From NCBI RefSeq assembly GCF_029784165.1, contig NC_073696.1:107996665-108060664 (forward strand): 64,000 nucleotides of DNA, read 5' to 3'. The stretch comes from Wyeomyia smithii. Lineage: Eukaryota > Arthropoda > Insecta > Diptera > Culicidae. This document shows, in pieces, positions 34,510 to 44,943 of the stretch. Below the pieces are notes generated by a model that searched no databases, had not been told where the DNA came from, and saw only the letters and a list, made by a program, of their open reading frames with translations. Both the position numbers and the translations under genes were made by a program. Each line of letters begins with the position of its first letter. The stretch's first letter is position 1.

Positions 34510-34800
34510 TTTCTCCGTTTTCGCGGGTATCCAATGTTTGCCATGTATTGCTCCACTTGGTCCATCCACCTTGTTCGCTGAACTCCCCTTCATCTCGTAC
34601 CAACCAGTTTGCCAGTGAGCACCTGCGTTTCGCCAGCAAGTTGCTCGAGCTCGTGGTTTGCTGTCTTGCTAGGGCCAATTGTGGTTTTTAGCACCTTAGT
34701 CGTTTGAAAACTAGCTAGCAAGTTCTCCTCGAGCAATGTCCACGTCTGGTGCCCGTAAAGGACAACCAGTCTTATGAGCGTTTTGTACAGGCTCTATTTT
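34510..34800 (-). pseudogene. RTE retrotransposon 3' fragment
   Basis: The minus strand reads LIRLVVLYGHQTWTLLEE (near 34770-34720), matching LILPVALYGHEAWTLMEA of the intact RTE protein. Further on, TRWMDQVEQYMANIGY (near 34560) corresponds to TRWMCAVEEDARSAGV. The middle is deleted and frames shift, so it is a dead 3' piece. Confidence 0.55.
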
Positions 34801-34879
34801 GTGTGGGGCTAAGTGTGTTTGACTTTGGCAAGCCACCGCGGGTCGACATGTGGCGATCGTCGAGGGCACACAATACACG

Positions 34880-36445
34880 TGTTAGGTACTAGCAGTACCT
34901 AACAGTCCCGTACCAGCAGCGGAAGGTCGCCTAGGGGTATTGAGGGTTGAACCAGGGACAGTCGAATCCTCGCAAAAGCCACGAGTATCCGGAAGCCCCT
35001 CTGACAGAGCAAATAGAGCCGCTACCATCACCCAAATGCACTAACCCGCCCATTGGGACTGATGCCAGTAAGGTCCCAATTATGGCAACTGGCAGCGTAG
35101 TGAATGTATACGAGTTGGATCTCGTAATTGTACCATGTCCTCGGGCTGGCACCTGCATCGAGATCCCTTAGTAAAGTTGTGTGACAACGTTTTGAGACGG
35201 AGAGGTGGTACCCGGTGCAGGAGTCTCCGTCCCATAAAACCTGGCAGAACTCTCAGTAGGTTCCGAGTTCATTGCCTGGTGAGTATCAGGCAGGAGTAGG
35301 ATCAGATAGTTGTTTCTGACTTGCGCCGGTCGGGGGAGTCATAGTTGCTCATGAGGCGTTATGCCTGCATACCATAGCCATGACCTCACTGCTCCGGCAT
35401 AGACCACCATGGGACCACATAGGCAACTACTCCTCCATGGACAAGGATAGCGGCTGGAAGGGGGACTCAATAAACTAAAGATGAATCCATCGAAGACAAA
35501 AGTGACGGATGCGGAGGTACTACCAAATCCCTTCGCACAAGGCGGCATCCAGCGGTCTCCGCAGAAGAAGGCGGAGACGGATGCGGCGAGGTCTGGAGAC
35601 GAATTCGTCCGTGTCCACACCAGACATGTCGGTCGACGGCCCCTTGCTAGTCAAGGCCGTCGAAAGGTGCATGGACACGCGACCGAGAGTGGCGGCGTTG
35701 TCTGAATAACCCCTCTCCCAGGAACACCAAGAAACGGTTGGTCGTGCTACGCCCGTGGGATAGCACACCGACCGGTTCAAGGTCCACCGGGAAACCGGCG
35801 GAGGTGGAGGCTACGGGCAACCCTTGGACTACCGTAGAGGGTAGTAAGCGTCGGGAAGTTGCGACGCGCCAAGACGGCGGGGCGGCCAGAAGACCAAAAA
35901 AGGTCAAAATGGCGTGGAATAGAGGGGATGCCCACATACTCAAGACGGATGTGTCCAATTACTCAGAAGTCTTGAAGAATATGAGGGGTGAAACCTAGCT
36001 CAAGGATCTGGGGGCGGACGTGTGGAGTATCCGCGATCTCGCACTGGCGAGATGATACTTGAACTCCGAAAGGACGCCAATAATAAGGGGGCTACCTACA
36101 AAACGATAGCCGAGAAGGTGCTAGGGAAGGAGGTGCAAGTGCGGGCACTCACCTCAGAGGTGACTCCACAGCTTAAAAACCTGGACAAAATCCCCGGAGG
36201 GTGCGAAACGTCGACTATGCCTTAGAGAGGGCCTTATCGTCTATTGCAGCACTATCTCGTATAATGTCCAATAGCTCAGCGGTTTATGGCAGCAAACGAA
36301 GACTTCTTACCAGCGTGGTTTCGTCCATACACAGGTATGGTGGACCAGTGTGGTCCAGAGCGCTAGGAACTAACAGTTACCGTGGTGAACTGGAAAGTAC
36401 CTACAGGTTCATGTGCCTGAGAGTTGCGAGTGCGTATCGTACGGT
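34880..36445 (+). pseudogene. R1-clade retrotransposon relic with ORF1 fused to the RT tail
   Basis: GC-rich block. A leader (about 35180-35460) is related to the minus-strand fragment at 39390-39835. It is followed by gag-like ORF1 pieces: a Pro/Arg/Gly-rich part, then DVSNYSEVLKNMRGET (near 35947), LGADVWSIRD and LELRKDANNKGATYKTIAEK (near 36058). These are spelled like R1-group ORF1 proteins. Directly after, at 36190-36445, the frame reads VDYALERALSSIAALSRIM and RLLTSVVSSIHRYGGPVWSR, the thumb region following reverse transcriptase in R1 ORF2. The endonuclease and RT core are therefore deleted. Stops and frameshifts are present. Confidence 0.6.
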
Positions 36446-36668
36446 GTAATAAGATGCAATATGTGTCTTTTCGCCATCAACGAGCACAGAGAATGTTCCC
36501 GATCAAACGATTATAACAAACGGGTAACACAAATATATCTGAACTTGATAAAAATAACAAAGCCTGTAATACTCTTGATATGCCAGAATGATAAAAAGTA
36601 CAGAATTTTATCAAATTCTGTTATCATACACTTGGATTTTTAAAAGTGTGTTTTCTAAAGCATATTTA

Positions 36669-37654
36669 GGGGAAATGCTCCATTATGCCGAAGAATGCAC
36701 GGATTAAACAACAAATTTTAATGAAATCATTGAACAAATGAACAAAATACGCTTACGTGCTCTTAAAGAATCGTTCAGCATTGTATATTTAGTGAACTTA
36801 GCTAGATTTATCCTGAATTTTGTAAAACAAACCACGCTTCCATTTCCATCTCAAAACTTAAATCACTGCTCAATTATTCATCTCACGACGCCCCCATATT
36901 CATCACACTGCAGTGCACTGTTAATCATGAATGAATCACATTATCATGAATGAACGTAGCCGCAGCCTGTCGTAGTAGGTTACCTAGATATCCGCTGTAG
37001 TTGTTCACGTGCAAATATGGTAACCTAGGTAACCACGGCAGGGCTGTCCATTTATGTCGTTTATGTCGGAATAATTCAACACTTTTAGTATGATTTGTAC
37101 GTATTAATAGTAACCGATTTGGCAACTTTTGATTTTCTTCAAGGCAGTGAAAACAGATGAAAATGTAAAAAAATGTTGAAATTTAGGAATTGGAGAAATT
37201 CATCTCATATATTTCTGCTAATTCAAGCTAGTTTTTACAAATTTGAGGTGAACGTTTCAAAGATTAAACTATTCTTAGTGTAGTGAGTGATTTTGTTTAG
37301 TGATGAAAATAAAAAATGGTCCGCTAGTGATGAGAAAAACTTTGGTTGGCTGCTGAACGAGTCCCGTTGTAGCCGTACAGAACAATGCGCGGATTTTGTT
37401 TTCTGAGGTAGGTGATTGAATTTAATGAGTTTTCGAGTGCAGATGCCTGGCTATTATATTAAATTTAGAGTTTTTAAGTGAGTTTTTGAGGATTCTACTT
37501 TATGAGAAATCTAAAGTGAACTAAGTGGAATCCATTCCATGGATTAGCAGATCGATTTAGTTAGAAAATATGCGTTTCTTTTCTGTTTTCAATTTGGTTT
37601 TCATGTTGTATGAGATGAATATATGGGCTGAGATGAATAATGGAGCAGTTCCCC
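36669..37654 (-). mobile_element. TA-target MITE, copy 2 (with an extra 0.2-kb insert)
   Basis: Reverse-complement copy of the element at 24751-25543. The right end GAATAATGGAGCAGTTCCCC (37635-37654) and the left end GGGGAAATGCTCCATTATG (36669-36687) are flanked by TA. Internal matches include GATTGAATTTAATGAGTTTTCGAGTGCAGATGCCTGGC in two stretches and CTGAACGAGTCCCGTTGTAG. Relative to copy 1 it holds about 215 additional bases at 36909-37127 (for example GGTAACCTAGGTAACC), probably a later insertion. Confidence 0.8.
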
Positions 37655-37859
37655 TATAACAAAATTTGTTATTCAATTTACAAAATGTTGTACATTCTAA
37701 CTAATTCTGATCTTTTTTTGCCAAAAACCTTACAAAACTTGCTATAATTTGCAACAATCAGGGAGTAAGTTTGATAGAAATTTTGATATTTTAACTATTA
37801 ACGAGACCAAGTTTAGAACACAAGTTGATACCAAAAGTTCGTAACAGAATATCAAGATT

Positions 37860-38315
37860 TGTTATAATCGTGATATTTTTGACTGATCGGGTTTCGACCA
37901 ACATGACACAAGGGGCATACGAGGTACCAGAAGGTCACTCTCGATGCTCCGCTGGCATCGGGAATGGTCTAACTCGATAAAGGGCAGATGGACTCCACCT
38001 GTGTGGCCGCCACCCAGGTTGTCCTGGAGCTGCAACGTGTGTGGCGGATCAATCACCAACACGCCAGTGGTAGGAGGTTAAAAGAGTAAAGAGGGTGCAT
38101 CACGCACAAAAGCCACTCCCCGACGTAATACTTAACCGTCGTTCCGGGTAGACCAGGACTGGAGACTGGAGGGGTTTTAATGGGTCGGGACAGGTATAAG
38201 TGGGTGTTTGAGGGAGTGTAACTACCCTAGCATCTCTCTTCTAGTCTGCCCACACCCTGAGTTCTCTTCTGAGATGTTTGTTCGCAAATCTACCACCTTA
38301 AAAAAAAAAACAAAT
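37860..38315 (+). repeat. probable 3' UTR remnant of a non-LTR element
   Basis: A GC-rich non-coding block (GGTACCAGAAGGTCACTCTC, GGTAGACCAGGACTGGAGAC, AGGTATAAGTGGGTGTTTG) ends in a poly-A run at about 38301-38311, the layout of a 5'-truncated LINE insertion. The style resembles R1-group 3' UTRs in mosquitoes, but without a search the family is a guess. Confidence 0.35.
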
Positions 38316-38479
38316 GGTGTGTTTGACTGCAGATGCTGGTGGAGCCCGTAGTAGGTACGACTTTCATTGATAATACGTTTCCGAATCTTGCATTCCCAAG
38401 TTAACGTTTGCGTTTAAAAAAGGAACAACAATTGTCAATTTTTCTGAGGGTTTACCATCACACGCATTGACGAAACTAC

Positions 38480-39175
38480 CCTTGCAGCATCAACCATAGT
38501 TATCCATGGGTCTACAGAAAAAAATTGTCGAAAACTGATATCGCGCGGCATTCTGTGGACGCCGGATTCACTCGTTCCGGTACTATTGGACAACAATCAA
38601 AGCATCGAAAGAAGGTCCGGTTCCGGCTGATGACTCTGAGCGACAAAAAGCTCTAAAGGATGCTGAAGAGGAAGACCGAGTGAGAAGTGGTTACATCGCT
38701 GCGTGTGCTTGGCAGTACCTGGCGTCATTGGATATACATGTCAAAAAGCGGTAGTTCCGTCCGCTGGTCTCGGAGCGGAGAGGCAGCGAATAAGATGGTC
38801 AAGTCGATTTTCCCGGCGAATTATGACGTGACGGTGGTTCTGGACAACGAGATCTATCTCATCCTGGAAGCTAACGACTGGTAGGGCACTTCGTATTTTA
38901 TTTTCCCCGGAAGTTGTGTCGTTAGTTAAAAAATACCATAAGAGCAAAGACGCGGTGTTTTGGCCGGATGTGGCGTTGGCCCACTACTCGAATCGATCTT
39001 TGAAAAAATTAAGCGGCTTAATATAGATGTGGTACCCAAGTCGACGAACTCGTCTGACGTCCCCCAGCTGCGTTCCATCGGGAATATCTGGGCAAATCTC
39101 AAGCGTGAGATTTAACATACTCCTGCAATTTTGTTGCGAAAACTGAGAAGAAATTGATAAATAAAACGAAGAAAA
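38480..39175 (+). pseudogene. mariner-related transposase pseudogene
   Basis: Pieces in changing frames. The N-terminal part includes GTIGQQSKHRKKVRF near 38585. VTVVLDNEIYLILEANDW at 38830-38883 includes the first catalytic Asp. FWPDVALAHYSN near 38959 includes the second. DVVPKSTNSSDVPQLRSI and NIWANLKREI lie near 39028-39114, where the third acidic residue of the usual 'RPIEN' is replaced by Gly. There are stops at several points. The spelling fits a Tc1/mariner-superfamily lineage found in mosquitoes. Inactive. Confidence 0.7.
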
Positions 39176-39389
39176 AACTCAAAAAAAATCCTACACGCAT
39201 GTTTTTGTCTGCCATGGAATGCTTGGGTTAACTGCCGGAAGACCGTTCGCACGGGCGTATATATTTTTTTAATTTTTATCATTTCACCAAGTCCACAGTT
39301 TCGCTACATTTACGGAAGGATGTTTTTTTGACCGTAATAAAACCGAAAAAGCACTGTACTAGCGAGTCGCTAAAACCCTTTCCTAATCA

Positions 39390-39835
39390 GGGGTAGCTTT
39401 AGACGTACCTGCCTTGCTTGCGTTTGATCGCATCCGTCGGTTGTGGTGGAGGCCGTCGGACGTCACCTCAAGCGAATGAACTTGGTAGTCCTTCCGTGAT
39501 CAACACTGAGTTTCTAGGATTCGAAGCCATTTTTTGACCAATGGGTCCTCCTCTCAGCCACTATCCTTGTTCGTACAGAGTAGTCGCCTATATACTCCCA
39601 TGGTAAGCAACCCGAAGACGGCCAGGGAAGGTCGTCATAGAGCCTAATGGGCAACTATGCATGGCCCCTGACCGGCGTAAGTCCATCTCCTACCTTTTTT
39701 CCTGATTCCCACGCGGAATGTACTGGAAGGTCTACCTGGTTACATAGGACGGAGACCCCTGCATCCGTTCACCACCTCGTCGGTTCAGGCCGTTGTTGGT
39801 ACCAGGTGCAGGTACCAGCCCAATATCTTATTCTG
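39390..39835 (-). repeat. R1-type 5' leader fragment
   Basis: The minus strand matches the leader of the R1 relic at about 35200-35460: GGATGCAGGGGTCTCCGTCC versus GGTGCAGGAGTCTCCGTCCC, TTACGCCGGTCAGGGG versus TTGCGCCGGTCGGGGG, and ATAGTTGCCCATTAGGC versus ATAGTTGCTCATGAGGC. Only the 5' portion is present. Confidence 0.55.
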
Positions 39836-40351
39836 AGACACATCAATTATTCTATCCTACTTGATAAGAACGACAAAACAAAAACGTAACGAAGGCTGTT
39901 AGTTTGTTACGTGAAAAACCCTTAAGGCTGTGTTTTTAATTTGATTACGTTTGGTTTTGAAATAACAGAATATCATTCCAGGATTTGTTATCACATTCAG
40001 ACACGTTTCCGTTACGACACGTTTTCGTTACGAAAAGCATATAAGAAAACACAAAATCGAAACAAAATCTGTTACTCGTATCTCGTGCGGATAGAACTTT
40101 GAAATATCTAATGACCGGGCAATCAAAGGGATACGCTTAGTTCGCACAGTTTAGATGTAGTTCTGCACCATCCAATTTTTACGAATACAAGCATAATAAT
40201 ATCGACTTTTGTATAGATAGATTACTATGAGCATTTTTATGAATCCCATTGAAATTACCGAATCTACTTTTGTTGATAGTTCGTGGAAGAAACTAGTAGC
40301 TTAAAATTCAATTGACAAAAAGAATTCCAATAGTTTAAATTTAGATGAGCA

Positions 40352-41021
40352 TAGGGATACCATCTGGTCGAAGTTAGAAATCAGGACACCTTATCTGGGC
40401 ACAAATTTGACTAAGTCATTCTATTCTTCAAAGTATGAGCAAATATAACACGTAATATTTGATTTACTCAGTATTTTTTACGCGGGGATACGTACCTCGT
40501 GGAAAAACGCGTTAATAAAGAAATCCGCGTATAGAAACGCGTAATTTGAAAATCCTTCGATTTAAAAATCCGCGTGAAAAAACCGTTAATTCGAAAATCC
40601 GTATAGAAAAATACCTAGTAACAAATCTGAGTGTATCTCTGACAATCCACTTTCATCGAACCACTTCGAATTATTACGCATTAGTAGATACTTTAAAAAT
40701 TCAACACACGTAAACTGTTTCAATTTAAACTTAACAAATGCCAGATGCTGAATGGTAACGGCCAACGCGTGAGAGATTCTTTTTATTACTCTAGTGCGAT
40801 TCAACCAATGAAAAGTTTCGGTCGCAGTGAGCGTTGCGACCTGAAATCGAAAACTCTTATTGAGCAATTCTGAAAAAATCTGCTTATTGCCACACAACAA
40901 AGTCAAATATCTCAAGAAAATCAGGACAAATTCTAAAAAATATGAAAAATAAATCAGGACGCCCAAATAGGACTTCAAAATCAGGACATGTCCTGCTAAA
41001 TCAGGACGGATGGTATCCCTA
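40352..41021 (+). mobile_element. hAT-type non-autonomous element (MITE)
   Basis: A 670-bp element with perfect 13-bp terminal inverted repeats, TAGGGATACCATC at 40352-40364 and GATGGTATCCCTA at 41009-41021. It is flanked by an 8-bp duplication with one mismatch (GATGAGCA at 40344-40351, GATGAACA at 41022-41029). An 8-bp target duplication and this type of terminus indicate the hAT superfamily. The subterminal DNA repeats AATCAGGAC several times. The centre (about 40490-40620) contains degenerate repeats of AAATCCGCGT(G/A)(A/T)A. A 130-codon minus-strand open frame (40586-40978) covers most of it but has no recognised transposase motif. Confidence 0.8.
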
Positions 41022-41258
41022 GATGAACAGTAAAGTTCAACCTAATTATTAGAAATTTGGGTACATCCGAGACTATCCGGTTGCTCTCATGTTCTTTTCA
41101 GATGAATAGTATTCATCCATACAATCCTATTTTGTGATAAATTCTCAAGCAAAATCAAGATGAGGTGGCACTTATAATTAGAACAACTAATTTGTGAATC
41201 ATTCCACAGCTCTTTGCTTTTGTTATAAGTGTCTAACGTGAATGAGTTTTTGAAAGAC

Positions 41259-41299
41259 TATAATATCTACCTAACCCCTGAAAATTGTGTCATTCAGTT
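41259..41299 (+). promoter_or_regulatory. TATA plus TCAGTT initiator of the plus-strand paralogue
   Basis: TATAATAT at 41259-41266 and GTGTCATTCAGTTTT with TCAGTT at 41294-41299. Spacing and flanking words (GAGTTTTxxAAAGAxTATAATATCT) match the promoter of the minus-strand paralogue. Confidence 0.55.
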
Positions 41300-41343
41300 T
41301 TCAGCTCAGAAAAAAACACTTCAAAGCAAACAACTCGTTGAAA

Positions 41344-43249
41344 ATGTGGTTCTTATTCGGGTTACTCTCGGTGCTGATTGCGATTAACCGAGCCCAAGAG
41401 TTTTCAGCTCCGTATCAGGTAGGATGCAGTATTTAGAAATAAATTAGCACCTTAGGTTATACATTAATGTGACTTTCAGGTCTCAATCCGATCAAACGCA
41501 ACTGCCATCGTGGGAAATGCAACGGCAGGTGGTCAGTTAACTCATATTTGCAGTGGCGTGATTATCAAGGCGGAATACATTCTAACCACAGCAGGTTGCA
41601 TTAATGTTCATGATAAACTAAAGAATTCAAGGTGAGCTCAGACAAGAAAAAAAAACCTTCAAGGATTTTAACCGAATCAATTCATCTACCCTACTGAAAT
41701 CTTCATCTATGCCGGGTATATTAGCTTAGGACGAGTATCCTTGGGCAATCATGAAAGCGTTCAGCGAAATGTAATATCCGTGATACCTCACGTAAAGTAC
41801 AATTCAACGACACTGGAAAACGATATCGCGCTGCTTAAGGTAAATAGTAAAATCAGAGCTACTTGTTTCAATAAGTTTTTAATAGGTAATACTAGCTTGG
41901 TATACTTGGTGAAACACAAATTTACCGCTCGAAATCATCCGCTCATCATCCTAACCTTTAAACATCGTTCCGTTGGGCGCTGTGCTCACCTCTATTACCA
42001 AAAAACTCAACAGCAACAAGTGAAACAAAAATTTATTTTATTAAATTTAATCAACTCTCATTCTCACGTTTGCTTCGATGAATTTTCCCCGGGTTCCGGA
42101 CGAAAATCGCAAATAACTGGCGACATCGGCATCGGTACGCGGTGACTGTGGCGGCGTTTGGTAAAATGGCACAACCAACTTGCATATGATAAGCTCGACC
42201 GCCAGTGCACAATTCAACCGCGGTCCAGTGGATAGAGCTCCAGCAGCCCCAGAGAACCTCGTTTGCACACAGTAACAATGTTAATGAAAACTGTTTTACA
42301 AACGCTTATAACAACTCGGTCGGGGTAAGTACACTTATTCTCTTTTTTTTTGTTTAATTTCGACAGAAACCCTCCAACTGGACAATATTTGGTTTCTCGT
42401 GGTTCTTTGTGTGAGGGTGAAACGATTTACTATTATTAGGAATTTGTGAAATAGTGAAGCAAAATTTTGAATATCTTACAGTCCAAAGAAAGTAGAATGC
42501 TACAAAAATATTTTTCTTTCGTGAATTAAGTAAATGATGTCAACGAATATAACGGAAACATGCCAATTCGGTTTACTTGTTCCTGCTATTAGGCTCTGAA
42601 TTATCCCTTCACTCTGGTCAGGAATGTCAGTCACGTAGACGACAAATTTTGTTCTGACTTCCGGGCATCTTCAGTTAGTCCTCAACATGCTTTGAAATCC
42701 AATGAAAGTTGCTGGGAATACCGATTAAATAGTAACAGCGTTTGCCAGGTGAGTATATTTAAGTTAACGTCCTAGCTCAAAAATGAATCCATGTTTGTAC
42801 TGGAGCACAATTGTGGAAAAATTTCAGTATTAAAAAGTTGCTAATGCATTTGTTCTCTTTTTTCGCATATATTATATAATGCTAAACACATTGGTGTAGC
42901 AAGTTCCATCTCGTGTTTTTTAGTTCAAACATGAAAAAGTTCTACCGAACACTCGCGTAGCTTCGAACTTATTTCTTACGGTAACCGGCAGCCGATTTAA
43001 CAAACATATAAAAATTTCCAGCCGACAGCACTACAGCGGAGTGAAGACCGAGGCACGGGGATAGTGTGCAACTTCAAATTAGCGGCCATATTGGCGGAAA
43101 TAAATCCACCTGCCTATCACCAAAACTGCAACCAGATAAAATATACAACTGCTTTCTACACACCGGTAGGGCTCTATCGTGATTGGGTTGAAAACGAATG
43201 CGGTTTCCTGTACTACAGCGTCGGACTGCCTGGAACAACTGTTCATTGA
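41344..43249 (+). pseudogene. serine protease homologue paralogue, probably a pseudogene
   Basis: Same six-exon structure as the minus-strand gene: 41344-41418 (signal peptide MWFLFGLLSVLIAINRAQ), 41480-41631, exon 3 ending 41839, 42194-42324, 42593-42748, 43022-43249. The His region reads TTAGC and the Ser region EDRGTGIVCN, so it too lacks catalytic His and Ser. There are two lesions. The exon 3 acceptor CAG is TAA here, and the exon start carries a 5-base shift. Exon 4 has lost 7 bases relative to its paralogue (131 versus 138), giving an early TAG. In-frame cryptic acceptors exist at 41723-41724 and 42227-42228. Together they would restore a shortened frame, so expression of a variant is not excluded. 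Exons 5 and 6 are open, exon 5 being 21 bases longer than in the paralogue. The C-terminus ends at PGTTVH without the Pro/Ser-rich tail. Confidence 0.7.
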
Positions 43250-43544
43250 ATCATTCTAAAAAGGATCAGTTTGATTATATACTAATAACTTCACCCAATG
43301 TTGAAAGAAAATATAGTTATCAATTGTATATGTATATATAAATTTTATTTTCGTCATTGTACAGACATGGTTTGAAATCACACAAAAAGCATAAAGTGCC
43401 CAAACATACTTCAGTGCAGCAATAATAAACAAGGAAAACAAACAATGACTTTTTGAAATTTTTCCTTTGGTAAAACAGGATTCATATTTTTGTTGCCAGG
43501 TTTTAAAATAGCATGAGTTTGAAGAATTGATGAGAATCTTAAAA

Positions 43545-44909
43545 CTATTGATTTTTGCCTTTCTCCTAGAAAGGTATAGCAATCACTGGAAAAACAAAGG
43601 TATAAAAGTGGTCCCAATGGCCGAATGTCATATACCACTCGACCCCTTTCGACGAACTGAGCATTTTCTGTATGTTTGTATGTATGTGTGTATGTGTGTA
43701 TGTGTGTGTGTGTGTGTGTATGTGCAACTTTTTTTTCTCACTCACTTTTCTCAGAGATGGCTAGACCGATTTTCGTGAAATTAATTGCAAATGAAAAGTC
43801 TAGTTGCGCCATAGGTTGCTATTGAATTTAATTGTAATCGGATTTTTAGTTTAGAGGTTATGTATCAAAATGTAAAAATCACGAAACATCAATATCTCAG
43901 AAACCACACAACCGATTTCAATAAAACTGGTTTCAAATGATTGGGCTGTCTCCAGAACCCTTAACTTTTAAATTTCGTTATGATTGAACATATGGTTCAA
44001 AAGTTATGTAAAGAAAAGTTATCCTGAGGTTGTTTAAACTCACTCATTTTTCTCAGAGATGGCTGAACCGATTTTCACAAAATTAGTGTCAAATGAAAGG
44101 TCTAGTTGCCCCATAGGTTGCTCTTGAATTCCATTGCAATCGGATTGTAACTTTGTCCGTTGTTCATAAAAATGTGAAATCACATAATGAAAGTAAACAT
44201 ATTGACTTTCTCCTAACGATCACTGGCTAATTAAAAAGTAGAAAAGTAATACAAATGGCCGAATGTCATATACTACTCGACTCAGTTCGACGAATCGAGC
44301 ATATATGCATGCATAGGTGTGTATGTTTGTGTATGGGTGTGTACGTGTGTTTGTGCACCTTTTTTTCGCACTCACTTTTCTCAGAGATGGTCTGACCGAT
44401 TCTTTCTATCTTGGTGTCAAATGAAGGGTCTATTTGCCGCTTAGGTTACTATTGAATTTCATTGTAATCAAACTTTCAAAGTATGAAAATCGCTTCTATA
44501 TCTCAGACGCTATGAACATAGTTGAATTCAAATTAGTGGGCTTTAAAACCCTTAAACAATGAATTTCATAATGTTTAAACATGTGGTTTAAAAGTTATAG
44601 AAAGAAACGTAACCCGCAGACTGTTTAAAACTATCTAAGCTACGATCAAAATATGTGGCCTCAACATAATTTAAATTTGATATTGTACTATTTCAATGAT
44701 TGCGGCCTTGCTCGGGATTTAAGTTGAAATTAAAAGTCATGTCTATCATTTCACTTTTTGCCTTTCTCCTAAAAAAGTATAGCAATCACTGCAAAAACTA
44801 AAGGTATAAAAGTGCTCAAAAGGGCCGAATGTCGTATACCACTCGACTCAGTTCGACGAGCTGAGCATTTTCTGCATATGTGTGTGTGTGCGCGTGTGCG
44901 TGTGTGTGC

Positions 44910-44943
<34 letters not shown>

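Noticed and set aside
42047..42278. minus-strand frames opposite the protease paralogue
   Set aside because: They are antisense to the conserved intron block and exon 4; the same frames appear in the other copy only because the DNA is similar.
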